Under the pieces are notes generated by a model that saw nothing but the letters and a program-made list of their open reading frames with translations, did no database searches and was not told where the DNA came from. A stretch of 37,603 bases of DNA from Microbacterium testaceum (GTDB lineage Bacteria > Actinomycetota > Actinomycetes > Actinomycetales > Microbacteriaceae), in contig NZ_LDRT01000087.1 of NCBI RefSeq assembly GCF_001476655.1, positions 1 to 37,603 on the forward strand, given 5' to 3'. The translations under genes and the position numbers were made by a program. Below, in pieces: positions 1 through 8,573 of this stretch (positions are counted from its first letter, which is position 1; each line of letters begins with the position of its first letter).

Positions 1-54
1 CCCCGACACGGAAGGCCGGCATCCCCGCGGGGATGCCGGCCTTCCGTGTCGGGG
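1..54. terminator. Perfect 54-nt palindrome, probable bidirectional terminator
   Basis: Every base i pairs with base 55-i, giving 27 complementary pairs (about 25 plus a small loop when folded). It sits 6 nt beyond the stop codon of the - strand peptide gene at 61-177. Its left flank is outside the window, where a convergent + strand gene is likely. There is no T-run directly after either arm, so function as an intrinsic terminator is inferred from stem strength and position. The arms contain GGCATCC (18-24) and GGATGCC (31-37), the over-represented word of this window, as an inverted pair. Confidence 0.7.
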
Positions 55-60
55 TCGGAC

Positions 61-177
61 TCAGCGCTTCTCATCGTCGAGGCGGGCTTCCTCGGCGCGC
101 TCGAGGCGGTCCTTCTCCTTCTGCGCGGACTCCCGCTCTTCGCGGATCTCCTCGTGGGACTTCGAGTTGTTGGTCAT
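61..177 (-). CDS. Small highly charged peptide (38 aa), unknown function
   Basis: This frame is 38 codons with ATG at 177 and TGA at 61-63. It starts [18 protein letters not shown] and ends ARLDDEKR. It is almost entirely Glu, Lys, Arg and Asp after residue 8, with no hydrophobic segment, and should form one charged helix or stay disordered. AGAGGA lies 7-8 nt upstream of the ATG, starting at the stop codon of the sugar porter, so the two genes are probably co-transcribed and the peptide is read after the transporter. I do not recognise a family. The ribosome site and operon position are the evidence that it is real; the function is unknown. Confidence 0.55.
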   Translation of the reverse strand: MTNNSKSHEEIREERESAQKEKDRLERAEEARLDDEKR

Positions 178-189
178 GCGTGGGTCCTC

Positions 190-1647
190 TCAGGCGGTCT
201 TCTTGGGTTTGCGGACGAACAACGTCTCGGTCTGCTCGAGCTCCATGCCCTTGGTCTCGGGGATCTTCCACAGGACGAAGACGAACGACAGGGCTGCGAA
301 GAACGCGTAGCCGCCGTAGGTGATGGCGAGCGACCAGTCGGCCAGCTGCGGGAACGTCCACGAGACGAGGAAGTTGGCCAGCCACTGCGCACCGGCGGCG
401 ACGCCGAGCGCCTTGCCGCGAATCCGGCTGGGGAAGATCTCGCCGAGCAGCACCCACACCAGCGGACCCCACGAGGCACCGAAGCCGACGACGAAGAGGT
501 TCGCCGCCACGAGGGCGACCGGCGCCCAGATGCCGGGGAGCGAGACGTCCTGCCCCGAACCGGTGGCGAACGAGAACGCCAGCGCCATCGCACCGAGCGA
601 CAGGGCCATCAGCGCCGAACCGACGAGCAGCAGGGGCTTGCGCCCGACCCGGTCGACGAGCCAGATCGCGATGAGGGTCACCAGCACGTTCGTCACCGAC
701 GTGATGACGCCGATGAGCAGCGAGTCGCTCTCGTCGAAGCCCACCGCCCGCCAGAGGCTCGTGGAGTAGTAGAAGATCACGTTGATGCCGACGAACTGCT
801 GGAACACCGACAGGATGATGCCGATCCACACGATCGGCTGAAGGCCCAGGGTCTTGCCGGCGAGCGAGGCGCCCTTGTTCTTGCGGTCGGTCTCGATCGC
901 GCTGGTCAGCTCGTTGATGGTCTTGTCGAGGTCGGCCGGGGGGACGAGTCGGGCGAAGATCGCGCGGGCTTCGTCGGAACGGCCGCGCGCGAGAAGGAAG
1001 CGCGGAGACTCCGGCATCGTGAACGCCAGCAGTCCGTAGACTGCGGCGGGGACGACACCGACCAGGAACATCCAGCGCCAGGCCTCGAGGCCCCACCACA
1101 GCTGGTTGTCGGCCGTGCCGCCGGCGGCTCCCACGAGGAGGGCGTTGCTGAGCAGCGCCGCGAAGATGCCGAGGGTGATCGCCAGCTGCTGGAGCGACGC
1201 GAGACTGCCACGGATCTGCCGGGGAGCGACCTCGGCGATGTACGCCGGTGCGACCACGGAGGCGATGCCGATGCCGAGACCGCCGATGACGCGCCAGATC
1301 GTGAGGTCGAGCACGCTGAACGTCAGCGCCGAACCGATCGACGACGCCAGGAAGAGCACGGCGCCGACCATCATCACCTTGAGCCGACCGAAGCGGTCCG
1401 AGAGCGCGCCGGCGGCGATCGCTCCGATCGCGCAGCCGATGAGGGCGATCGCGACGACGAAGCCGGTGAGGGTCGGGACCTTCGTGTACTCGGTTTCGAT
1501 CGACTGCACGGCACCGTTGATGACCGAGGAGTCGAAGCCGAACAAGAACCCACCCACCGCCGCCGCGACCGAGAGCACAATGGCTCGTCGGCCGAAGGGG
1601 CTTCGCATGGTGAAAGCGTTCGCGGGGATGGACTGCGTCTGACTCAC
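190..1647 (-). CDS. MFS sugar:H+ symporter (sugar porter family)
   Basis: This 485-aa protein is a 12-helix inner-membrane transporter of the sugar porter family (MFS; XylE/GalP/AraE type), expected to import a monosaccharide with protons. Family signatures are visible: [14 protein letters not shown] in helix 1, DRFGRLK after helix 2, [12 protein letters not shown] before the central loop, [13 protein letters not shown] in helix 7, DRVGRKPLL after helix 8, and PETKG after helix 12. Length is normal for the family. The start is GTG at 1647 with GAGAGGAG about 12 nt upstream; ATG at 1608 would be a shorter alternative. The substrate cannot be read from sequence. It is divergent from rsmA across 57 nt, and a 38-aa peptide gene follows 12 nt downstream. 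Confidence 0.9.
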   Translation of the reverse strand: MSQTQSIPANAFTMRSPFGRRAIVLSVAAAVGGFLFGFDSSVINGAVQSIETEYTKVPTLTGFVVAIALIGCAIGAIAAGALSDRFGRLKVMMVGAVLFLASSIGSALTFSVLDLTIWRVIGGLGIGIASVVAPAYIAEVAPRQIRGSLASLQQLAITLGIFAALLSNALLVGAAGGTADNQLWWGLEAWRWMFLVGVVPAAVYGLLAFTMPESPRFLLARGRSDEARAIFARLVPPADLDKTINELTSAIETDRKNKGASLAGKTLGLQPIVWIGIILSVFQQFVGINVIFYYSTSLWRAVGFDESDSLLIGVITSVTNVLVTLIAIWLVDRVGRKPLLLVGSALMALSLGAMALAFSFATGSGQDVSLPGIWAPVALVAANLFVVGFGASWGPLVWVLLGEIFPSRIRGKALGVAAGAQWLANFLVSWTFPQLADWSLAITYGGYAFFAALSFVFVLWKIPETKGMELEQTETLFVRKPKKTA

Positions 1648-1692
1648 CCGCTCAACGTACTCCTCTCACCAGACGGGTGGCGGAAGCCTGAC

Positions 1693-1698
1693 TACAGT
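1693..1698 (+). promoter_or_regulatory. -10 box TACAGT of a leaderless rsmA promoter
   Basis: TACAGT ends 6 nt before the ATG of rsmA, so transcription should start at or within a base or two of the start codon. No Shine-Dalgarno sequence precedes that ATG. On the opposite strand the same bases read ACTGTAGT, and a TGTAGT box for the divergent sugar porter may overlap it. No convincing -35 is seen. Confidence 0.5.
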
Positions 1699-1704
1699 GG
1701 AACA

Positions 1705-2544
1705 ATGCCCGTTTCCCTCCTCGGTGCCGCCGAGATCCGCCGGCTCGCGACCGAGCTCGACGTCACCCCGACCAAGAAACTCGGGCAGAACTTCGTCGTC
1801 GACGCCAACACGGTGCGCAAGATCGTGCAGGTCGCCGAGGTCTCGGCATCCGATCGTGTCGTCGAGATCGGCCCAGGGCTCGGGTCCCTCACCCTGGCGA
1901 TCCTCGAGACGGGAGCCGCGGTCGTGGCCGTCGAGATCGACCACCGCCTCGCCGAGCGCCTCCCCACGACCGCCGCGGACCACGACGTGCCCGCCGACAG
2001 GCTGACGGTCATCGGCGCCGACGCCCTCCGGGTCGACAGCCTGCCGGGCGAGCCGACCGTTCTCGTGGCCAACCTCCCGTACAACGTGTCGGTGCCGGTG
2101 CTGCTGCACTTCCTCGAGACGTTCCCCTACCTCCGCAGTGGCGTCGTCATGGTGCAGGCCGAGGTGGGGGAGCGCCTCGCCGCCCCTCCCGGGTCGAAGG
2201 TGTACGGGGCGCCGAGCGTGAAGGCGGCCTGGTACGGCTCATGGCGACTGGCGGGCACGGTGTCGCGGCAGGTCTTCTGGCCCGTTCCGAACGTCGACAG
2301 CGTGTTGGTCGCCTTCGAGCGGGATGCCGAACCCCGCGGCACCGAGGAGCACCGGCGTCGCACCTTCCAGATCGTGGATGCCGCGTTCCAGCAGCGCCGC
2401 AAGATGTTGCGGCAGGCGTTGTCGGGCGTCCTCGGCGGCACGGCGGCGGAGGCATCGGCCCAGCTCGAACGCGCCGGGGTCGATCCCACGCTGCGCGGTG
2501 AGCAGCTCACGGTCGACGACTACGCCCGCATCGCGGCGCTCTGA
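1705..2544 (+). CDS. rsmA: 16S rRNA dimethyladenosine transferase RsmA/KsgA
   Basis: The protein (279 aa) transfers four methyl groups from S-adenosylmethionine to the two adjacent adenosines in the terminal hairpin of 16S rRNA (A1518/A1519 in E. coli numbering), a late step in 30S maturation. Visible hallmarks are [10 protein letters not shown] near residue 28, the SAM-binding motif [12 protein letters not shown] near 52, the acidic ribose-binding loop VVAVEID, and the catalytic [14 protein letters not shown]. The open frame runs far upstream, but conserved sequence begins at the ATG at 1705, which has a -10 box 6 nt before it and no ribosome site, so translation is probably leaderless. It heads the rsmA-ispE backbone of this region, here with three genes inserted before ispE. 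Confidence 0.95.
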   Translation: MPVSLLGAAEIRRLATELDVTPTKKLGQNFVVDANTVRKIVQVAEVSASDRVVEIGPGLGSLTLAILETGAAVVAVEIDHRLAERLPTTAADHDVPADRLTVIGADALRVDSLPGEPTVLVANLPYNVSVPVLLHFLETFPYLRSGVVMVQAEVGERLAAPPGSKVYGAPSVKAAWYGSWRLAGTVSRQVFWPVPNVDSVLVAFERDAEPRGTEEHRRRTFQIVDAAFQQRRKMLRQALSGVLGGTAAEASAQLERAGVDPTLRGEQLTVDDYARIAAL

Positions 2545-2617
2545 CACCTCACCCCGGGCCGGCGAGACGCTGGTTCTTCCGGCGTGCCCGCGGAGCGCGC
2601 GTGGTGCGATCGGGTGA

Positions 2618-2661
2618 ATTCGTGTGGCGTTCATCTCGCGTTCGTGAAACATGCCTGTAAC
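2618..2661 (+). promoter_or_regulatory. Candidate PhoP-type direct repeats and overlapping GlnR-like box
   Basis: Three repeats at exact 11-nt spacing are seen: ATTCGTG (2618), GTTCATC (2629) and GTTCGTG (2640). They resemble the 11-nt direct repeat units bound by actinobacterial PhoP. Overlapping the last unit is GAAAC-N6-GTAAC (2646-2661), the core of the GlnR consensus. A TAACAT box lies at 2658-2663. The next gene is the phosphodiesterase at 2728. Which regulator, if either, binds is inference. Confidence 0.35.
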
Positions 2662-2727
2662 ATTTCAGCCCAACCGGGAGCATCACGCCGGTCACGAGGT
2701 CGCACCCGACGACCCGAGAGGAACGAG

Positions 2728-3663
2728 ATGCGTTACGCCGAGTACCCCCGAGCCGAGAGGGTGCTGCTGCACCTCAGTGACACCCATCTGCGCGCCGGCG
2801 GGGCCCCGCTCTACGACCGCGTCGACTCCGAGGCCTACCTGGCCCGCGCGGTCACCGCGATCGAGGCATCTGGGGTCCGTCCCGACGCCCTGGTCTTCAC
2901 GGGCGACCTCGCCGACTTCGGCGAGAGCGACGCGTACGACCGTGTCCGCGCGCTCGTCGAGCCCCTCGCCGAGCGCCTCGAGACGCGCGTCGTGTGGGTC
3001 ATGGGAAACCACGACGACCGCGCGACGTTCCGCTCCCACCTGCTTCCGGGCGACGTCGCCGACCCGACCGCGCCGGTCGACCGCGTCGACGAGTTCGACG
3101 GCCTCCGCATCGTCACGCTCGACACCTCGGTCCCGGGCTTCCACCACGGCGAGGTGACACCCGAGCAGCTCGCCTGGCTCGCCGATGTGCTCGCGACGCC
3201 CGCGCCGCTCGGCACGATCCTCGCGCTGCACCACCCGCCCGTGCCGAGCGTGCTCGACCTGGCCGCGTCGGTGGAGCTGCGGGACCAGCGCAGCCTCGCG
3301 ACCGTGCTCCGGGGGACCGACGTGCGGGCGATCCTCGCCGGTCACCTGCATTATTCGACGTTCGCGACCTTCGCGGGCATCCCGGTGTCGGTGGCCTCGG
3401 CCACCTGCTACACGCAGGACCTCATGGTGCCGGTGGGCGGAACCCGTCCGCAGGACGGCGCGCAGGGCTTCAACCTCGTGCACGTCTACGACGAGACCAT
3501 TGTGCACTCGGTGGTGCCGCTCGGTGCGGCCGAGGAACTGCAATACGTCGATGCCGCCGAGTCGCGAGAACGTCTGCGCGCGGCGGGCATCGAGGTCCCG
3601 GCGAACCGCGGGCTCAGTGGGCCGGTGTCGCCGCCGACGACGCCGTTGCCGGTTCTGCGCTGA
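2728..3663 (+). CDS. Class III metallophosphoesterase, CpdA/Rv0805-like
   Basis: This 311-aa cytosolic protein has the complete dinuclear-metal phosphoesterase core in order: SDTHL (D18, H20), TGDLAD (D60), GNHDD (about 93-97), LHHPP, and GHLHYS. These spacings fit the CpdA/Rv0805 group that hydrolyses 3',5'-cyclic nucleotides and other phosphodiesters; cAMP is the likeliest substrate but not proven. There is no signal peptide. ATG 2728 follows GAGAGGA at 5-6 nt; the open frame extends upstream without support. Upstream are direct repeats suggesting phosphate or nitrogen control. The 3' end overlaps the convergent Stealth gene by 50 bp, so each C-terminal tail is encoded opposite the other. 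Confidence 0.85.
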   Translation: MRYAEYPRAERVLLHLSDTHLRAGGAPLYDRVDSEAYLARAVTAIEASGVRPDALVFTGDLADFGESDAYDRVRALVEPLAERLETRVVWVMGNHDDRATFRSHLLPGDVADPTAPVDRVDEFDGLRIVTLDTSVPGFHHGEVTPEQLAWLADVLATPAPLGTILALHHPPVPSVLDLAASVELRDQRSLATVLRGTDVRAILAGHLHYSTFATFAGIPVSVASATCYTQDLMVPVGGTRPQDGAQGFNLVHVYDETIVHSVVPLGAAEELQYVDAAESRERLRAAGIEVPANRGLSGPVSPPTTPLPVLR

Positions 3664-5194
3664 CGCTCGTCTTCTCCCACGGGGCCGCGACGGGGAAGTA
3701 GCGCTCCAGGCATGCGCGAAGCGCGGGCACCCGCACCTCCTCGGGGATCTCGGGAACGCTGCCGTCGTTCAGGCAGAACATGTCGGTGTCGCGACGCGAA
3801 ACGAGGCGTTCCATCGTGCGCAGCGAATCCAGCTGCGTCGTCTGCACGTAGCGCGTGCGCGGCTCCGTCGTGACCACCGCCCGTCCCGTGGCCAGCGCGT
3901 AGTAGTGATACAGGCTGTTCGTGACCGAGATGTCGGTGGCGGAACGGAAGCGGCTCGCGGCCGTGCGGGCGTAGTCCTCGGCGAACTCCTGCTCGAGCTC
4001 GAACGCCACCGAGCGGCGCAGCGGCGTCGCGCAGTGCTCGAGGTCGAGGGTGATGACCCGGCCGAAGCGCTCCTTCAGCAGGGCGCGGTTCACGCGCAGG
4101 CCGTTGTCGTGTCCCGAACGGTCGACGTGGGCTGCCCCGCTGCCGATCCGGATGCCGCTCTCGACGAACCGGCTCACGCCACCGCCGCTGAAGAACAGTT
4201 CCGGTGTCACCGGACGGCCGAAGAACATGTCGTCGTTGCTATAGAGGAAGTGCTCGGCGAGACCGGGGATGCGATGCAGCTGCGCCTCGACGGCGTGCGA
4301 GTTGTGCGTGGGCAGCACAGATGGATCGGCGAAGAACTCCTCGCTGCGCACGATCGTGACCTTCGGGTGATCGGCGAGCCACTCGGGGGTGGGGGAGTCG
4401 GTCGCGATGAAGATCCGGCGCACCCACGGGGCGTACATGTGCACGCTGCGCAGGGCGTACCGCAGCTCGTCGACCTGGCGATACCGCGCGGCGTTGTCGT
4501 CGCCGTCGCCCACGACATAGCCCTGCATGCGCGCGGCGCGCTGACGTTGGAACTCGCTCGACGAGCCGTCCACCCACGAGAACACCATGTCGATGTCGTC
4601 GACGAACTCTTTCGGGTGCGGGTCGAACATGCCCGCGACGGTCTGCCACCGGCGTCCGTAGCGCTCGACCTCGACGAGGTCGAGATCGGCGCGGGCGAAG
4701 CGGCGGCGGGTGAGGGCGCTGGGGCGCGGAGCCTCGACCGTCTTCTCGCCGAAGCGCCAGAACTCCAGCCGCGGGGCGAGCGCCGCCCCGTAGCGGTACG
4801 AGCCCTCGGTGGACGTGCGGGGGCGGAAGACGGCGTACGCCTCGACCGACCCGGGTGAGGGGGCGACGCTGTGCGCGGGAACGGGGTCCTCGCCGCGCGC
4901 CTTGAGGTACACGGGGCCGAGCTCGGGGTCGCGGAGGGCCGCCAACGCCGTCGCCGCGTGGACCGTGTCGACGACGAGCTTCGGCCGACGGTTGGCGTCG
5001 CGCACGAGCATCACCGAGACCCCGGCGCCCTCGATGGCCTCGGCGACGGTGAGCAGGTCGGTGCGCTCGGCATCCGACGGCGTGGAGGAGTCGTCGATGA
5101 CGTGCAGGATGCCGTCCAGCATCCGGATATCGGATCGCGAGAGAAGGGCCCGCCAGGGATCGGTGTCGATCGGAAGGGGAACGATCGAGCGCAT
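3614..5194 (-). CDS. Stealth-family sugar-1-phosphate transferase
   Basis: This 526-aa protein belongs to the Stealth family, related to bacterial capsule phosphotransferases and animal GlcNAc-1-phosphotransferase. These enzymes move a hexose-1-phosphate from a nucleotide sugar to a hydroxyl, usually building phosphodiester-linked surface glycans. The conserved regions are visible: [16 protein letters not shown] (about 201-215), [20 protein letters not shown] then TDSPTPEWL (244-273), [16 protein letters not shown] and [11 protein letters not shown] (297-328), and a later block with Q/T-rich sequence. Residues 1-195 form a more variable N-terminal half. ATG 5194 follows GAGGAGG at 6 nt; upstream in-frame sequence is Arg-rich and rejected. 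There are no membrane helices. No capsule genes are nearby, so the acceptor is unknown. The 3' end overlaps the phosphodiesterase gene by 50 bp. Confidence 0.85.
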   Translation of the reverse strand: MRSIVPLPIDTDPWRALLSRSDIRMLDGILHVIDDSSTPSDAERTDLLTVAEAIEGAGVSVMLVRDANRRPKLVVDTVHAATALAALRDPELGPVYLKARGEDPVPAHSVAPSPGSVEAYAVFRPRTSTEGSYRYGAALAPRLEFWRFGEKTVEAPRPSALTRRRFARADLDLVEVERYGRRWQTVAGMFDPHPKEFVDDIDMVFSWVDGSSSEFQRQRAARMQGYVVGDGDDNAARYRQVDELRYALRSVHMYAPWVRRIFIATDSPTPEWLADHPKVTIVRSEEFFADPSVLPTHNSHAVEAQLHRIPGLAEHFLYSNDDMFFGRPVTPELFFSGGGVSRFVESGIRIGSGAAHVDRSGHDNGLRVNRALLKERFGRVITLDLEHCATPLRRSVAFELEQEFAEDYARTAASRFRSATDISVTNSLYHYYALATGRAVVTTEPRTRYVQTTQLDSLRTMERLVSRRDTDMFCLNDGSVPEIPEEVRVPALRACLERYFPVAAPWEKTSVSAEPATASSAATPAH

Positions 5195-5295
5195 ATGCGG
5201 CCTCCTCAGGGGTCGATGGTGAATCCGTACACCGTAGATACTCGGCGTTACGGGAGCGTTTCGGCGCCGGGGCCGAAGCAGGGGGGTGGGCGCGC

Positions 5296-5301
5296 TACTG
5301 T
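5296..5301 (+). promoter_or_regulatory. -10 box TACTGT of a leaderless promoter
   Basis: TACTGT is followed by exactly 6 nt and then the GTG start of the aldo/keto reductase. No Shine-Dalgarno sequence is present. Upstream at 5260-5277 lies the inverted repeat TTCGGC-N6-GCCGAA, a possible operator in this divergent region. Confidence 0.5.
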
Positions 5302-5307
5302 CGAAGA

Positions 5308-6375
5308 GTGACTGATCCCGCTCGATTCGGCCCGGACGTACCCGACCTTCACCGGCCCTACAGCGCGCGGGATGCGCGACATTCCAGTGTCGCATACCGC
5401 CAGGTGGGTGGGAGCGGCCTCTACCTGCCGCCCATCTCGCTCGGACTGTGGTGGAACTTCGGCGACAACGTGCCGTTCGACCGTCAGCGCGAGGTCCTCC
5501 GCCACGCGTTCGATCGGGGCATCACCCACTTCGACCTCGCGAACAACTACGGCCCGCCGTACGGTTCGGCCGAGACGAACTTCGGCCGCATGATGCGCGA
5601 GGACTTCGGCCGCTACCGCGACGAGCTCATCATCTCGTCCAAGGCCGGGTACGACATGTGGCCAGGGCCCTACGGCAACTGGGGGTCGCGCAAGTATCTC
5701 CTGGCCAGCGCCGACCAGTCCCTGAAACGCATGAGCGTCGACTACGTCGACATCTTCTACTCGCACCGCGTCGACCCGGTCACCCCGATCGAGGAGACCA
5801 TCGGAGCCCTCGACACGCTCGTGCGCCAGGGCAAGGCGCTCTACGTGGGCATCTCGTCCTACAGCGCCGAGCGCACGGCCGAGGCGTCCGCCGTCGCCCG
5901 CTCCCTGGGAACGCCGCTCGTGATCCACCAGCCGTCCTACTCGATCCTGAACCGCTGGGTCGAGGACGGTCTGACGGCGACGCTCCGCCAGGAGGGGATG
6001 GGTGCGATCGCCTTCACGCCGCTCGCCCAGGGACTCCTCACCGACAAGTACCTCGACGGGGGCCAGGCCGACCGCTCCCAGAAGCGGTCGTCGCTTCCCG
6101 ACCGGATGCTGACGGATGCCGCCCTCTCCGCGCTGCGCAGCCTCAACGTCATCGCCACCGAGCGGGGGCAGACCCTGGCGCAGATGGCGCTGCAGTGGGT
6201 GCTTCGCGACGAGACCGTGGCATCCGCCCTCATCGGCGCCTCGCGCACCGAGCAGCTCGACGAGAATCTCGCCGCGCTGGACGGTCCCGCATTCGACGCC
6301 GAGGAGCTCGAGCGCATCGACGCGCTGTCCGAGGCCGCCGACGTCGACCTCTGGCGGGCGTCGTCGACATCATGA
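5308..6375 (+). CDS. Aldo/keto reductase, YghZ-type
   Basis: This 355-aa cytosolic NADPH-dependent oxidoreductase has the full AKR (beta/alpha)8 barrel: D and Y of the tetrad in [17 protein letters not shown] in [15 protein letters not shown], and H in [11 protein letters not shown]. The insert [13 protein letters not shown] and the end of the barrel match the YghZ group (L-glyceraldehyde-3-phosphate reductase, AKR14), which detoxifies aldehydes such as methylglyoxal. The substrate is inferred. The GTG at 5308 has a -10 box 6 nt upstream and no ribosome site. The stop overlaps the ispE start (ATGA), so ispE is translationally coupled to this accessory gene. Confidence 0.88.
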   Translation: MTDPARFGPDVPDLHRPYSARDARHSSVAYRQVGGSGLYLPPISLGLWWNFGDNVPFDRQREVLRHAFDRGITHFDLANNYGPPYGSAETNFGRMMREDFGRYRDELIISSKAGYDMWPGPYGNWGSRKYLLASADQSLKRMSVDYVDIFYSHRVDPVTPIEETIGALDTLVRQGKALYVGISSYSAERTAEASAVARSLGTPLVIHQPSYSILNRWVEDGLTATLRQEGMGAIAFTPLAQGLLTDKYLDGGQADRSQKRSSLPDRMLTDAALSALRSLNVIATERGQTLAQMALQWVLRDETVASALIGASRTEQLDENLAALDGPAFDAEELERIDALSEAADVDLWRASSTS

Positions 6376-7298
6376 GCTCCACCGAATCGGTCCGTGTCCG
6401 GGCACCGGGGAAGATCAACGTCTTCCTCGAGGTCGGCGACGTCAAGGACGACGGGTACCACGACGTGGCCACCGCCTATCAGGCCGTCTCGCTCTACGAG
6501 GAGATGACCGCGACGGCCGCCGACGACTTCACGATCGAGGTCGTCGCGCGTGGGCCCGTCGACGTCGCGGGCGTGCCCACCGACGACCGCAATCTCGCCG
6601 TGCGGGCGGCGCGCCTGCTGGCGGAGACCGCGGGGATCGACCGCGGCGCCCACCTCTCGATCGTCAAGGCCGTGCCCGTCGCCGGTGGGATGGGCGGCGG
6701 GTCGGCGGACGCGGCGGCAGCTCTCGTGGCCTGCGACGCGCTGTGGGGTCTCGGGATGCCGACCTCGGAACTGGTGCGGCTCGCCGCGCAGCTCGGCGCG
6801 GACGTCCCGTTCGCGCTCCTCGGGGGAACGGCCGTGGGAACGGGGCGCGGCGACGAGCTCAACCCCGCGCTGGCACGCGGACGCTTCGACTGGGTGCTGG
6901 TGCCGAACGAGGTCGGGATGTCGACGCCCGTCGTCTACGGCGAGCTCGACGCGCACCGCGAGCGCCACGCCGTCGACATCGGTCCGGCTCCGCGCGTCCC
7001 GGCCGTGGCGCCCGAGGTGCTCCACGCACTGCGCCAGGGCGACGCCGGAATGCTGGCCGCATCGCTGCGCAACGACCTGCAGGCTCCCGCTCTTCATCTG
7101 CGACCCGACCTCGCGCGGGTTCTCGAGCGCGGCGAGAGCTCCGGAGCCCTCGCCGGCCTGGTCTCCGGGTCGGGCCCGACGCTCGCGTTCCTCGCGGCCG
7201 ACGAGGAGTCGGCGATCGATCTGCAGGTCACGTTGAGCGCCGCCGGGCTCGTCGCGTTGCACGTCCACGGGCCTGTCGGCGGCGCCCGCGTCCTCTGA
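6372..7298 (+). CDS. ispE: 4-diphosphocytidyl-2-C-methyl-D-erythritol kinase
   Basis: IspE phosphorylates the 2-hydroxyl of CDP-methylerythritol with ATP, the fourth step of the non-mevalonate isoprenoid pathway. The 308-aa protein is a GHMP kinase: [16 protein letters not shown] at the N-terminus with the substrate-side Lys, [13 protein letters not shown], the ATP loop [20 protein letters not shown] near residue 100, [11 protein letters not shown] with the catalytic Asp, and the C-terminal [13 protein letters not shown]. Its ATG overlaps the stop of the aldo/keto reductase by 4 nt, so it depends on that upstream transcript. Length is normal for Actinobacteria. Confidence 0.95.
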   Translation: MSSTESVRVRAPGKINVFLEVGDVKDDGYHDVATAYQAVSLYEEMTATAADDFTIEVVARGPVDVAGVPTDDRNLAVRAARLLAETAGIDRGAHLSIVKAVPVAGGMGGGSADAAAALVACDALWGLGMPTSELVRLAAQLGADVPFALLGGTAVGTGRGDELNPALARGRFDWVLVPNEVGMSTPVVYGELDAHRERHAVDIGPAPRVPAVAPEVLHALRQGDAGMLAASLRNDLQAPALHLRPDLARVLERGESSGALAGLVSGSGPTLAFLAADEESAIDLQVTLSAAGLVALHVHGPVGGARVL

Positions 7299-7432
7299 GC
7301 GACCCGCACCCTAGACCAGCCCGTCACACGGGGCAATGTTCGTTTTGCCCGGCATCGACCCGGTTAGCCTCTCGGGAGGTGGTCGATCCACCGCCGGGTG
7401 CCGTGCCCGCGGGGCCACGAAGGGGGTTCGCC

Positions 7433-7735
7433 ATGAAGGCAGTGCTCGACGGCGTCGTGATCGCCGAAGCCGACCGCGATGACGTGGTGTCGATCGAGGG
7501 CAACTGGTACTTCCCGCCGCGCGCGGTGCGCGAGGGTGCCCTGAACGAGAGCCCGACCCCGTACACGTGTCCGTGGAAGGGCGCGGTCCAGTACTGGAAC
7601 GTCTCGCTCGACGGCGCGGAGCTCGCCGACGGCGCCTGGTCGTACCCCGACCTGCGCCCCGGCGCGGTCGAGCGCGTGGGCACCGACTTCGCGGGGTATG
7701 TGGCCTTCGATCGCAAGGTCGTGGTCTCCGACTGA
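7433..7735 (+). CDS. DUF427 domain protein
   Basis: The protein is 100 aa and is a single DUF427 domain. Typical features are KAVLDGVVIAEA at the start, the NWYFPP turn, TPYTCPWKGAVQYW in the centre and GYVAFDRK near the end. The family forms a small beta-rich fold and has no settled function. The ATG follows AAGGGGG at about 7 nt. The leader from 7299 to 7432 contains a TAGCCT box at 7365-7370 that may be its -10, and a weak hairpin (GGGCAA 7331, TTGCCC 7345). It ends 13 nt before the osmoprotectant ATPase gene, so it may be read into that operon. Confidence 0.85.
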   Translation: MKAVLDGVVIAEADRDDVVSIEGNWYFPPRAVREGALNESPTPYTCPWKGAVQYWNVSLDGAELADGAWSYPDLRPGAVERVGTDFAGYVAFDRKVVVSD

Positions 7736-7748
7736 GGTCGGGCACAGC

Positions 7749-8573
7749 ATGATCGAGTTCTCGACCGTTTCGAAGGTCTTCCCCGACGGCACTCGCGCCG
7801 TCGACGACTTCAGCCTCGTGATCCCCTCGCGCAAGACGACCGTCTTCGTGGGATCTTCGGGCTGCGGAAAGACCACCCTGCTCCGAATGATCAACCGGAT
7901 GGTCGAGCCCTCCGCGGGCACGATCTCGATCGACGGCGACGACATCGGCGGCAAGCCCGCCGTCCAGCTGCGCCGGAGCATCGGCTACGTCATGCAGAAC
8001 TCCGGCCTCTTGCCGCACTTCACCGTCGCGGACAACATCGCCACGGTCCCCGTCCTCCAGGGGAAGAACCGCAAGTCCGCCCGCACCCGGGCGCTCGAAC
8101 TCATGGAGACGGTGGGCCTGGACACCGCGATGGCCGATCGGTACCCGAGCCAGCTCTCGGGCGGACAGCAGCAGCGCGTCGGCGTGGCGCGCGGACTCGC
8201 GGCCGACCCCAACATCCTCCTCATGGACGAGCCGTTCGGTGCCGTCGACCCGATCGTGCGCGACGAACTGCAGCAGGAGCTCCTCCGTCTGCAGAGCGAG
8301 ATCGGCAAGACCATCGTGTTCGTCACGCACGACATCGACGAGGCGTTCCTGCTCGGCGACCAGGTCGTGATCCTCGAGAAGGGCGCGCACATCGCGCAGG
8401 TCGGTTCTCCGAGCGAGATCGTCGAGAACCCGGCATCCGACTTCGTGGCGAGCTTCATCGGCGCGGTGAAGGGCAAGCGGGCCCTCCACCTCAAGCAGAC
8501 CCCGAACGGCACCGTCGTCGTGGATGCCGAGGGGCGAACGCAGGGCGCACTCGTGGAGGACTCCCACCCGTGA
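7749..8573 (+). CDS. Osmoprotectant ABC importer, ATPase subunit (OpuCA-like)
   Basis: This 274-aa ATPase drives import of a quaternary-amine osmolyte such as glycine betaine, choline or carnitine. It shows Walker A GSSGCGKTT, the Q-loop in YVMQNSGLLPH, signature LSGGQQQRVG, Walker B ILLMDEPFGAVDP and the H-loop VTHDIDEA. The sequence VFPDGTRAVDDFSL and the EAF motif after the H-loop fit the OpuA/OpuC group. It ends about 40 residues after the ATPase fold and lacks the paired CBS domains that sense ionic strength in longer OpuCA/OpuAA proteins. The stop overlaps the next start (GTGA), beginning a tightly packed operon. The ribosome site is weak (GAGG 11 nt upstream). Confidence 0.9.
   Translation: MIEFSTVSKVFPDGTRAVDDFSLVIPSRKTTVFVGSSGCGKTTLLRMINRMVEPSAGTISIDGDDIGGKPAVQLRRSIGYVMQNSGLLPHFTVADNIATVPVLQGKNRKSARTRALELMETVGLDTAMADRYPSQLSGGQQQRVGVARGLAADPNILLMDEPFGAVDPIVRDELQQELLRLQSEIGKTIVFVTHDIDEAFLLGDQVVILEKGAHIAQVGSPSEIVENPASDFVASFIGAVKGKRALHLKQTPNGTVVVDAEGRTQGALVEDSHP

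Noticed and set aside
46..1704. Upstream extension of the rsmA frame to position 46
   Set aside because: It runs antisense to the sugar porter, is low-complexity Asp/Glu/Arg-rich sequence, and the conserved RsmA start is at 1705.
5260..5277. TTCGGC-N6-GCCGAA as a named operator
   Set aside because: A 6-bp inverted repeat is expected by chance in DNA of this composition, and no local regulator is apparent. It is noted only in the promoter entry.
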